Of a stretch of 64,000 nt of DNA, positions 44,934 to 54,076 are shown one piece after another. A program made the position numbers and the translations under genes. Numbering within the stretch: position 1 is the first letter of the stretch; every line of letters starts with the position of its first letter. Below the pieces are notes generated by a model. That model was not told the origin of the DNA. It saw only the letters and a program-made list of their open reading frames with translations, and made no database searches. The stretch covers positions 372,001-436,000 of the forward strand of contig NZ_QHCS01000002.1 in assembly GCF_003545875.1 (NCBI RefSeq), in the 5' to 3' direction. This DNA comes from Leptospira stimsonii (GTDB lineage: Bacteria > Spirochaetota > Leptospiria > Leptospirales > Leptospiraceae).

Positions 44934-46276
44934 ATGGAAGAAGGTATAAGGAATGATTCCCCCTCAGGTGGGGAAGAAGGTTTTAGGTTTGAAAACGGAT
45001 CGAAGGAAAGAGAAGTCGAAAATCGATCGAAGACTTCCTTTTTAAAATGGAAAGGGTTTTTCTACTCTGAAAGCTCTTTTGTTTTTCTTTTATCTTTGAT
45101 CCAATTTACGCATATCCTTGATTTTATGATCATGATGCCATTGGGCAGGAATTTCGAAAGTGAGTTTGAAATCACTCCCAAGGAATTTTCAATTCTTATT
45201 TCCTCTTATACATACAGCGCTTTTTTTGCAGGAATTCTGAGTTCCTTGTTCATTGATCGATTCAATAGGAGAACTACGGCTCTCTTTTTGTATTCTGGAT
45301 TTATTTTTGGAACTCTCCTTTGCGGAATCGCAAATTCGTATTGGATATTGTTTGCGGGAAGAATTCTCTCCGGCGCCTTTGGAGGGATCATAAGCTCCGT
45401 AATTTTTTCTTTTGTGGGGGATTTGATACCGGAAGAGAGAAGGGGAAGAGCTACCGGAGTTATCATGGCGGCGTTTTCGGCATCTGCTGTGATTGGCGTT
45501 CCCTTGAGTTTAAAAATCTCCGGTCTTTTTGGATGGAATGCAATTTTTCTTTCGATAGTTTTTATCAGTTTTTTGATTCTTTTGGGAATGTACCTGATTC
45601 TTCCTCAAGTCGCATTAAAACAAAATAAGGAAGAATCGAATTTACAAGGTTTAAAGACGATAGTCCGTTCTAAACGTTATCTGCCATCGTATCTACTCAT
45701 TGCCTCTGTGATTCTCGGCGGTTTTACCGTTATTCCTTTTTTCGCTCCATATTTGGAGAGAAACGTGGGTGTTTCTAAAGATCATCTTTCTCTTATCTAT
45801 TTGATCGGCTGATCGATCACTTTTTTTTCCGCGCGTTGGATCGGTTCGCTTTCCGATCGATACGGAAAGAAGAGGATGTTTTATATCTTGGTTCCTCTCG
45901 CTTGTATCCCGATCCTTTTTTTTACGAATCTAAAACCCGGTCCTCTTTTATTGACGATCGTTTGCACGAGCGGATTTATATCGCTAGTTTCCGCGCGTTT
46001 GATTCCGGCGATGGCGTTGATTACTTCCGCCGTGGATCAAAAACAGAGGGGAAGGTTTATGACCATCGTTTCTGCGATTCAAAATCTTGCTTCCGGAGTG
46101 GGGGCCACCTTGGGCGGTTCGATTCTGACAGTAAAAGACATTCATTCTCCTTATCAAAATTCGAGGTTGTCGGAATTTTGGCGGTCTTGTTCAACGTAGC
46201 GGCATTGTTTTTCGTATCAAAGGTATTGAATACTTTAGAATATTCTAAAATACAAATCGAAGGTAAAGCGGTATGA
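44934..46276 (+). pseudogene. MFS transporter gene broken by a nonsense codon and a frameshift
   Basis: The start ATG at 44934 has GGAG eight bases upstream; a further ATG lies at 44913. The N-terminal half is a normal 12-helix MFS type (LDFMIMMPLGRNFESEFEIT, FAGRILSGAFGGIISSVIFS, GDLIPEERRGRATGVIMAAF). A TGA at 45810-45812 interrupts it, yet the same frame continues WIGSLSDRYGKKRMF and SAVDQKQRGRFMTIVSAIQN. One base is missing at 46149-46156 (CCTTATC reads as CCTTTATC when restored), after which FEVVGILAVLFNVAALFFVS completes the protein in another frame. The final stop overlaps the next ATG, as in an intact operon. Probably a drug or sugar exporter originally. Confidence 0.85.
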
Positions 46277-46788
46277 AGAAGGAATTCTTGATTAAATTAG
46301 CCGCTTATTGCTCGATGTTTGCCGGCATTTTGCGATGTTTTTCTTCTTTTACAGTCGATTTTAGGTCCGGATTTTATTCGGAATCGTTATATTTCGCGAT
46401 CGATTTCTGTATTCTTTTCGGAGTATTAGGGTTTTATTTTCGATATTATGAAGAATTAAAAGTTCCAGCGTGGATAGGCTTTATTCTTTGTATGGTGGGA
46501 ATCGGCCTTTTGATCGGACCGGATCAATCGCCAACCGGGTGGAACATTTATCCGTATGGAGCAGGAATGCTCTCCTTTGGTTTGATTTTGATCGGCATTG
46601 ATTCGTGGAAATGGAATGTGCTAGCAAAGTGGATTCCAGTTTTTTGGATTGTCTCCGTTTTGATCGGTTCGATAGGTTTTTTCCTAAGAGAATGGATGTG
46701 GTTGTTCGTGTTCGCTGGACTCTTATTCGGTTTCGGTTTTATCGGAATGGGTTTTTCTCTTTTGAAGTCTGCAGAAGGAAAAAGCTAA
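46273..46788 (+). CDS. Membrane protein of unknown function
   Basis: 171 residues with about six helices and short charged loops (FYFRYYEELKVPAWIGFILC, GPDQSPTGWNIYPYGAGMLS). No signal peptide or known domain. The start overlaps the stop of the broken MFS gene by 4 bases (ATGA), so it was translated together with that transporter and may now be poorly expressed. Its own frame is intact. Confidence 0.7.
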   Translation: MKKEFLIKLAAYCSMFAGILRCFSSFTVDFRSGFYSESLYFAIDFCILFGVLGFYFRYYEELKVPAWIGFILCMVGIGLLIGPDQSPTGWNIYPYGAGMLSFGLILIGIDSWKWNVLAKWIPVFWIVSVLIGSIGFFLREWMWLFVFAGLLFGFGFIGMGFSLLKSAEGKS

Positions 46789-46941
46789 AACGAAATATTG
46801 GGATCTGAATTTGAAAAGGCAAAGCTCCTTCTATCAATTCGAACGAACCATTTGGAGCGTTGTAGTTTTGAACAAGGCTGTTCCTTAGTTTTTATGAGAT
46901 CGATAGGAAATAACGAACAAGAGAATCATCTGAGAAGGAGT

Positions 46942-46988
46942 TCTCTTAGGAAAGGAAACAAAAGTCCTTTCCTAAGAGAGTTATTTTA
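46942..46988. terminator. Strong hairpin between convergent genes
   Basis: A 15-bp perfect stem (46942-46956 with 46965-46979) and an 8-base loop, followed on the plus strand by TTATTTTAA. It lies between the membrane protein (plus) and the large lipoprotein (minus) stops, and probably terminates the plus transcript; the minus side lacks a T-run. Confidence 0.75.
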
Positions 46989-49900
46989 ATATACACACAT
47001 TCCGTAAGTATTCGCCGGAACGCCACCTCCCAGACCTGGAGGAGAAATATTACTCGCCGCAGACCCAGGAAGATTTGTAATCAAGCCACCAGCGGAAGAA
47101 TGAAAAACATAGACGTTTGAGTTGCTCCCACCAATGGAAAGATCGGCAAAACCGTCTCCATTTGTATCTCCCGACGATATACCACCGTTCGTAGAAACCC
47201 CAAGAAGTGCTGGTCCAGAAATGCTCATTGTTGCATTGCCCTTCGTGAAAAAATTCCCGACACCTCCGGCACTTGGGGTCACGAAAACATACACAGCACT
47301 GTTCGCGGCAAGGTTCTGTGTGGCGCCGATCGCAAGATCAGCCCTTCCATCTGAATTTAAATCACGTGCCGTTAACGAGACTCCAAAAACGTCAAAATTC
47401 GATACACCATTGATGATAAGGGGCGCGTTGCCAATATTATCGGTTGAGATTCCTCCACCTCCCGCTGATACGAAAACGCGAATCGTGCCAACGCTACTCC
47501 CGGCGCCATTGAGATCGAAGAGTGGAGCGCCTCCAATGATATCGGAAAAACCGTCTCCGTTTACGTCTGCCACAGCGAGGCTTAGCCCAAATTTTGCATT
47601 GGCGCCAATGACTGAATTATTCGTTAACGTATTGACCGCGGCTGTCAAAACCCCCGCACCTCCGTAGTATGTATAGATTCTGCCAGCATTGGCACCTGCA
47701 CCTCCGTTCACTCCAGGAGCACCCACTGCAATGTCAGCTAATGAATCTCCGTTCATATCACCGATTGCCAATGTTGATCCGAAGAGATCGTTTGCGGCTC
47801 CTCCTGTGCGCGTAGTTGCCGCAGTTCCTGTCGCAACCGATGTGACTCCAGCGTTTCCTGTAGAAAGAAAGACATAGAGAATTCCCTGCGAAGCATTAAA
47901 ATTCGGAGCACCGACTACAAGATCCGAGTATCCATCACCGTTGATATCTCCGGATACAAGGCTCGATCCGAATCGATTCCCAGCTCCACCACCGTTGATT
48001 GTATTCGAAGCAAAACCGCTAAAGGAAATATTGATTCCTAAATTCCCGGAAGAATGAAAGGTGTAAGTACGTCCTGCCGCGGCATTTGCGGCTGGAGCTC
48101 CCACGATTACATCTGCGTAACCATCTCCATTGAGATCTCCCATTGTGACTACTTTTCCGAACTCCTCAGCCGCATTACCGACAATGGTTCTGCTCGAGAG
48201 AGAGGCATTGTTTGTAGTGATTCCGGCTGATCCGGAAGAATGAACCACGTAAACTAAACCTTGACCGTATTCGGAAGTGACCAAATCTATATAGCCATCT
48301 CCATTGACATCTTTGTTGGTTCCTTTTCTTACCGCCGTGATTGTGGAAATTGGGGAGACATTATTGGAAAGATCTTTACTTCTTACTGCGATCGAATGTG
48401 CGGAGTTTTGAGTCCAGATCGATGCACCAGTTGGTAATTGGTACTTCCAAGTGGTAGGTCCAGTTAATGAAACCGAAGCATAAGCCCCACCATCGATGGA
48501 AATTTCTACACTTGCAATTCCTCCTGCGTCCGTCGCGGTTCCGATTATAAATCCGGATTCTAAAATTCCTTTGCTTTTTAAATTCTGAATGGAGACGGTT
48601 GGTGGAGTTACATCCGGAGCCGCACCGGTAGTAAAGCTCCAAGAAAAAGGCACTAAGATTGGGTTTCCAGCGAGATCATTGACCGTATTGACTGTCGCCA
48701 AATAGGTCATCCCTGGAAGCAATGCGGTTGTAGGTGCAAAAGAAGCGGTCGCGCCGGAACATGTTTTGGTAACCGTAATTCCATTGTTCACTGTCAAGTT
48801 CAAAGTACTACAATCAATCGTTTCAGTGAAGGCGACGACAATATTTGCGTTAGTCGCAATATTCGAAGCTCCGGAAATAGGATTTGTCATAAAAATTTGG
48901 GGTTTCGTTAGGTCCGGTGCATTCCCGGTCGTAAAGACCCATGTGTATGTACCCGCACCGTTGTTCGGTGTGATCGGGTTATTGAAAACATCCGTAACGG
49001 TATTTGCAATTGTAACAGTATAGGTTTTATTAAAAGTCAGGGATGACGTCGGTGTAATGGTAGCTGTCGTCCCGGAACAATTTACCAGAATATTTGTATT
49101 GAACCCGGGATTCAGTGGGTCATCCATCGTTATTCCACCCAAAATGGTTCCACAATTCATCGTTTCGTTGAAAGCAACCGATATACTACCGTTTATCGGC
49201 GCGCCTATTGACCCATTCCCCGGAGCAACGAACGAAACGAGCGGCGGAATCACATCTGGACCTGGACCAGTAGTAAATTCCCAAGAAGTTGGAATTGCAG
49301 GATTATGGAAAGAATCTAAGGCTCCAGCATTGAGTTCTACAACGTAGATTGTATTGAAAGAAAGTGGATTGGATGGATCCGGAGTCCAAGTCGCAGAGGT
49401 TCCGAAACAATTTACACTGCCCAATAAATAAACTCCGGTGGACTTGCGTTTTAGTTTCAGGGACGCGGAAGTTACAGAAGAACAAAGCATCGCCTCATTG
49501 AAAACTACCATCGGTGAAATATTTGTTCCAACTCCCGTTTCAAAAGCGGCCGGAAAGTTTGAAGTTACAGAAGGAGATGTTGTATCCGGTGCCAAGCCAG
49601 TAGTGAAACTCCAATTCGAAGCGGGAAGTGGATTTCCGTTCATATCCGTAATCGCATTTGTTAAATAAGCTGTGTAAGTAGTATTAAAAGCTAAGGCTCC
49701 AAGCGGCGTAATGGAAGCCGTTGTTCCCGAACAGGAAAGGCTTACGGATACGTCTCCTGGAACTAAAATATTATCGTCCAAAGTAAAATTTCCGATGATG
49801 CTTGCGCAATTGATCGGCTCGCTAAATGCGACGCTAATGGAAGCATTCACGCCTGTTCCTTGGGCGCCGATGCCTGGAGAGACAAAAGACACCAGCGGAG

Positions 49901-50666
49901 CAGTTGTATCAGGAGCCGAACTCGTTGTAAAAACCCAATTTTGCGAATTGGATAAATAATTGCCGGCTAAATCTTTCATCATGGATGAAATATCGACCCG
50001 ATAAGCGGTACTAAAAGCTAATGGATTGTCGGGCGTAAATGTCGCACTCGTTCCTAAGCAGGTAACCGTTCCGGAAACCAAAGCATTCGTAACATTGTTC
50101 TTTAATGTAAAGGTTGTTCCATTGATACTCGTACAGTTCATCGTTTCCGTAAATGCCACTTGGATCGCAGTACTGCTCGGTGCAAAGGCCCCAGTAAAAG
50201 GGGTTGAGAGTGATAAGCTCGGAGCGACTGAATCGGAAGATGACATCGTTGTGAAACTCCAAATGGAGTCATCCGAAAGAGAAACGCCGCCAGAGGATTG
50301 AATATTCTTAGAAACAGTTACGGTATAAACCATAGCGGAAGCTAAGGGAGAACTTGGGGTAAATACTAAGCTAGCTTCCGAAGAAGACAACGTTCCAGGA
50401 ATGGAATTATTTCCCTGAGACAATCGGATCGACTGAGGATTGATGCTTGAGGAATCTACGTTTTGACTAAAAGTAACTTGAATCGAAGTATTTAATGGCA
50501 CATTCGTTACTCCGGAGCCGGGCGTGATTTGGGAAACGCTAAAAGGGGTAGCATCCGAAGCCAGTTTGAGGTATGCGTATAAGGGATGTTGATTGTTGGA
50601 TCCGTGAATACAGTTCAGCATCACGAACAAAAGTGAAATAAAAATAGTTTTTGTTAAATGTTGCAT
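46986..50666 (-). CDS. Large surface lipoprotein: six Ig-like repeats plus FG-GAP beta-propeller
   Basis: 1226 residues. The lipobox MLNCIHG (Cys19) marks it as a lipoprotein. Six SbsA-type Ig-like repeats of about 100-110 residues (about 43-700) each begin with a proline-containing strand and end in W-x-FTT. Repeats 2-6 each hold two cysteines (for example MNC..TCLG, INC..SCSG), able to form one disulfide per domain; repeat 1 has none. One more Ig-like domain follows (about 705-800), then seven FG-GAP/VCBS-like repeats with DxNGDG Ca-binding loops (GDLNGDGYADVIVGAP, GDINGDGYSDLVVGAP and similar), matching a seven-bladed propeller. Probably a surface adhesin or binding protein; no ligand can be named. 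Confidence 0.87.
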   Translation of the reverse strand: MQHLTKTIFISLLFVMLNCIHGSNNQHPLYAYLKLASDATPFSVSQITPGSGVTNVPLNTSIQVTFSQNVDSSSINPQSIRLSQGNNSIPGTLSSSEASLVFTPSSPLASAMVYTVTVSKNIQSSGGVSLSDDSIWSFTTMSSSDSVAPSLSLSTPFTGAFAPSSTAIQVAFTETMNCTSINGTTFTLKNNVTNALVSGTVTCLGTSATFTPDNPLAFSTAYRVDISSMMKDLAGNYLSNSQNWVFTTSSAPDTTAPLVSFVSPGIGAQGTGVNASISVAFSEPINCASIIGNFTLDDNILVPGDVSVSLSCSGTTASITPLGALAFNTTYTAYLTNAITDMNGNPLPASNWSFTTGLAPDTTSPSVTSNFPAAFETGVGTNISPMVVFNEAMLCSSVTSASLKLKRKSTGVYLLGSVNCFGTSATWTPDPSNPLSFNTIYVVELNAGALDSFHNPAIPTSWEFTTGPGPDVIPPLVSFVAPGNGSIGAPINGSISVAFNETMNCGTILGGITMDDPLNPGFNTNILVNCSGTTATITPTSSLTFNKTYTVTIANTVTDVFNNPITPNNGAGTYTWVFTTGNAPDLTKPQIFMTNPISGASNIATNANIVVAFTETIDCSTLNLTVNNGITVTKTCSGATASFAPTTALLPGMTYLATVNTVNDLAGNPILVPFSWSFTTGAAPDVTPPTVSIQNLKSKGILESGFIIGTATDAGGIASVEISIDGGAYASVSLTGPTTWKYQLPTGASIWTQNSAHSIAVRSKDLSNNVSPISTITAVRKGTNKDVNGDGYIDLVTSEYGQGLVYVVHSSGSAGITTNNASLSSRTIVGNAAEEFGKVVTMGDLNGDGYADVIVGAPAANAAAGRTYTFHSSGNLGINISFSGFASNTINGGGAGNRFGSSLVSGDINGDGYSDLVVGAPNFNASQGILYVFLSTGNAGVTSVATGTAATTRTGGAANDLFGSTLAIGDMNGDSLADIAVGAPGVNGGAGANAGRIYTYYGGAGVLTAAVNTLTNNSVIGANAKFGLSLAVADVNGDGFSDIIGGAPLFDLNGAGSSVGTIRVFVSAGGGGISTDNIGNAPLIINGVSNFDVFGVSLTARDLNSDGRADLAIGATQNLAANSAVYVFVTPSAGGVGNFFTKGNATMSISGPALLGVSTNGGISSGDTNGDGFADLSIGGSNSNVYVFHSSAGGLITNLPGSAASNISPPGLGGGVPANTYGMCVY

Positions 50667-52031
50667 AAACGTTAACCTCTCTCCGTATCAAGAATACCTC
50701 TTGCATACGGTGAAAAGAATAGCATCATTGTAGGTTCAAATCCGGCTGAGTTATAACGTGAAATCTTTAACCAATTGCGGGTGATTTTGGAAAAAGGGGT
50801 TCTTTTTTTCCATTTTCTAACCCGAAAGTTTTATTTTTTGAAAAGAAATTGTTTATTGAGTCCCAGTAAAGCCGTTACGAGAAGGGGAATCGAAACCATC
50901 TCGTTTATTTTTTTTAGAAAGGGAATCGAATTTTGTGATTTAGAAATTAAGTTGTGCCGAAAACAAGATACATCGAATTTTTAATCCGAGATTTTGGTGG
51001 ACCGCGAAACCTGCCTAGCATGAATTTCTACATTCTAATTAAATAATGCATTTTCAAGCCAAACTCAGGATAAATTAAATTCCGCCGGTTGCCGCCTTTC
51101 CTCTAATCTTTCTCTCCAGAGAAGACGTTTGGTTTTTTGCTTAGCGAGTTCTGGAAGTAGGAAGAATAGCAGAGTATTGGAACCGAATCTCCGCTTTCAT
51201 AGTCGACTTCTTTTTCGTTTCAATTCTTCTTTGTTTCTTTTCTAACTGGAACGGAAGCGATGCGAAAGGCGTTACTGCAAATATCATTCTTCGTTCCGTG
51301 TTCATTTGGGGAGACAGGCCTTGACCTTGGAGAGTTGTATGCGAGTTGAGCCAGTAGAAATTTGCATTTCGCATTGAACCGATTTTCACTGAAGTATTTC
51401 GAAGCCTGAAATTTCCTTGGAGCCGGACGGACCTGAAAAAGCCGAACGAAGGCCGCACTGAAGAACCGTTTTTCCAATCCTTCCAAGAAAATTAGGAAGG
51501 CGATTGAATCTTTGTTTAAACAAGAACGGAAAACGATCCAGCGTAAAGTGTAGAGGAGAATCAATGTGTTTTTAAAAAATTCTTCGCATTTCCTGATCCG
51601 TAAAACCGATTGGATCGCGAGCCTAATGTTTGCGAAACATCAGGATTTGTTTTTACGCGGATATGAACGCGATGGAAATCAGAAACAAGCCAAAGAGCAA
51701 CATGTCTGAAATGGTGCAAATTCGGTCGTAAGAAGGGAAAATTATGATCTGGAACAAAAAGACGATGTCATTCCTATTCAGAAGAAAAAAAATTATTTAC
51801 CAACTTGCGAAACGAAATCCGCGTTTTTTATTTTTCTTCATAGATTTGTTACGAATGAATGGGTTCCATCCAAACCTCCGGAAAGATTGATCAGAGAATC
51901 ATCAAAGATTCCAATCTCTCGATAAAAGAATTTAAACCGGATTTGTAATCAGGAAGGTAAAAACGAGAGAGGAATAAGCCTATACAAATGAGAACCATTC
52001 TTCCATTTGGTTTAGGGAATCCCAGTCGCTC
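50667..52031. other. Long gene-poor region
   Basis: 1365 bases with no convincing gene. Overlapping minus-strand frames (51141-51564) have unnatural composition. A 47-codon plus-strand frame, GTG 51566 to stop 51709, has AGAGGAG seven bases upstream but no recognisable product (LIRKTDWIASLMFAKHQDLF is part of it). Stretches read like decayed coding sequence, so one or more lost genes are likely. No insertion-sequence ends were seen. Confidence 0.5.
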
Positions 52032-53483
52032 ATGCTTCTAAAAAATAGAATTCTGATCTTAACGAGTATTCTTTTCCTTTTGGGAAATCCCTTTTTCATT
52101 TTCGGAGAAGGGCTCCAAAACGTTCCGAGCGCACGAATTCCTTTAGATGAAAGTAAGAGGCTCGATCCCGGGGAACTCGCCGAAAAGAAGGAAGGCTTGT
52201 ACGTAACCGCACTTCCACTCTTTAGTTCCGATCCCGTTCGTGGTCAGGGCGGAGGAATTCGCGCGAGTTTCTTTTTCAACGGAAAAAAGGACGACCCGTA
52301 TTTTGAATACGAACCTTACCGTAGTAAGCTTACGGTTCAACTTTTCCAGACCAATCAGGGAGTTAAGAATCATTTTATTCAATTCGATTCTCCCTATATC
52401 TTTAATACCGCCTTTCGGTGGAAAAGTAGTCTTGGATTGGATTACAATCCCAATTCTCAATACTTTGGAATCGGAGAATCTTCTCTTCATTCTCTTTCCT
52501 ATCGCCTTCGAAACCAGCCTGGAGCTTCTCTGGTAAATAACGCGAACTTTGACGATTACGAAGCTTCGCAATCGTTCATCCGTCCGGCAAGGGCAGGTTC
52601 GGAGATTACCCCGACGGTGAGCGATCAGGGTTACAATCAGTATTTATTCAATTCTACAACTTTGTTCAATAGCATCGACTTTACGTTTTGGAAAGCCTTC
52701 AAATGGGTTGTGGCGAACGAGATCTCTAAAAACATCATCGGTCATTCCGATGGAAAATGGAATCCTTCCAAGGATCCGATTCTTGCCGGAAGTATTTGGG
52801 AGACATCGGTGCCGAACGGAGAATCCAAGTTAACCGAAGACTATCACGCCGGAAAAATCAAAGGTTATAACGGAGGCGAAATCATCTATATGCGGGCGGG
52901 AATCGCTTATGACACAAGAGATTTTGAACCCGATCCGGATCGAGGAGTTTTGATCGAGTTCAACGTTGCCAACGTTTCTAAAAGGACCGGTTCTGATTTT
53001 AACTACAATAAACTTTTCTTTCAGACAAAATTCTTCTATAAATTATTTCCGAGTGTATTCGAAGAATTGGTCTTTGCGACGAGAGGCGCCTTGGGTTATA
53101 CTTCCTCAGGTGCGCCGTTTTCGGAAATTCGTTATATGTGGAGTTTGGACGGACCGATGACGGGAATCGGCGGTCTACAAACGATGAGAGGATATCGACA
53201 AGATCGATTTGTTGCGCCGATGGTAGGATTCGGAAGTGCGGAACTTCGCTGGAGATTTGTCACTTTTAGAATCGGGGAACAGCTTTTTACGATGAGCCTG
53301 GTTCCCTTCGTCGATATCGGAAGGGTTTGGAATTCGGAAAAACATTTGAATCTGGTCGGTTACAAACATTCCTATGGGAGCGGTTTGCGAATCATCTGGA
53401 ATCAAGCGACCGTGATTTTACTCGATTTTGCGAAATCAAAAGAAGACACTCAGATGTTTTTGGATTTCAGTCACGCATTTTAG
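52032..53483 (+). CDS. Omp85-like outer membrane barrel without POTRA domains
   Basis: 483 residues. Signal peptide MLLKNRILILTSILFLLGNP then a barrel. GIAYDTRDFEPDPDRGVLIE and, near residue 380, the loop GGLQTMRGYRQDRFVAP with the RGY motif, then VGFGSAELRWRFV, match the surface-antigen/BamA barrel (Bac_surface_Ag). The chain ends in Phe as expected for a BAM substrate. It has only about 60 residues before the barrel, so no POTRA domains are present. It is probably a surface-exposed barrel rather than a machine for protein assembly. Single gene. Confidence 0.85.
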   Translation: MLLKNRILILTSILFLLGNPFFIFGEGLQNVPSARIPLDESKRLDPGELAEKKEGLYVTALPLFSSDPVRGQGGGIRASFFFNGKKDDPYFEYEPYRSKLTVQLFQTNQGVKNHFIQFDSPYIFNTAFRWKSSLGLDYNPNSQYFGIGESSLHSLSYRLRNQPGASLVNNANFDDYEASQSFIRPARAGSEITPTVSDQGYNQYLFNSTTLFNSIDFTFWKAFKWVVANEISKNIIGHSDGKWNPSKDPILAGSIWETSVPNGESKLTEDYHAGKIKGYNGGEIIYMRAGIAYDTRDFEPDPDRGVLIEFNVANVSKRTGSDFNYNKLFFQTKFFYKLFPSVFEELVFATRGALGYTSSGAPFSEIRYMWSLDGPMTGIGGLQTMRGYRQDRFVAPMVGFGSAELRWRFVTFRIGEQLFTMSLVPFVDIGRVWNSEKHLNLVGYKHSYGSGLRIIWNQATVILLDFAKSKEDTQMFLDFSHAF

Positions 53484-54076
53484 AATATTCTAATATATAA
53501 ATATTCTTTCCATTCGGCGGTTTCCTCGTCTCGAAAGCGTTTTCCGCTATGTTTTATTTGCTTTAAGGAAGAATCGGAAAAAATCAAGATTTCTTACCCG
53601 TCTTTTTGCTTCGTTTCGTCGTTTCCGTATTCAAAATCGTAGGAATGGATTTTTACGGAAATGTTTGAGAAAGAGAATTGTGTTCGGTCTCTGAGAAGCT
53701 ACGCCTACGTTCGAAACTTGGTCTTTGTCGGAATCTGGTGAACCAAATCGCCATTTGGATCCGAATATCGTCCTTTCCTGAATGATAAACAGCTCTGAAT
53801 CGATTTTTAAAAGCTCAAAAAGGAGAACTCATGTTACTGGAGTGCTTTTTTGGCTCGGCCGCTTTCTATCGACAAAAGGAAAGGTTCGATTCTTCATTTT
53901 CCTTTGCTTTCCTTTTAAAGAGAAATCGCTAAATTTCTAAAAAAAAAACATAAGATCAGATCATTATGTATAAAATATAAGCATAAATTTTATACATAAT
54001 TAAAATTTAAACATATAAATTAAAAACTGCTTGCATATTGGGCTTAATTTAGGAGATTCTAATCGAGGGTACGACA
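53484..54076. other. AT-rich leader region upstream of the ATP-grasp cluster
   Basis: 593 bases with no gene. It starts with TTAGAATATTCTAA (53480-53493), which overlaps the barrel gene's stop, and ends with a very AT-rich stretch that includes the 38-bp inverted repeat described separately. GAGGG 54066-54070 is the likely ribosome-binding site for the first ATP-grasp gene. Confidence 0.55.
53963..54000. promoter_or_regulatory. 38-bp inverted repeat before the ATP-grasp operon
   Basis: ATTATGTATAAAAT (53963-53976) and its exact complement ATTTTATACATAAT (53987-54000) with a 10-base centre ATAAGCATAA, 77 bases before the first start codon. It is AT-rich, has no T-run typical of terminators, and sits where an operator or RNA hairpin controlling the five-gene cluster would lie. 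Confidence 0.55.

Noticed and set aside
47122..50301. Several plus-strand frames across the large lipoprotein gene
   Set aside because: They are antisense shadows of the repeat-rich minus-strand gene.
51141..51564. Overlapping minus-strand frames of 105 and 114 codons
   Set aside because: Amino-acid composition is atypical (Arg/Ser/Phe rich), with no ribosome-binding site and no recognised domain.
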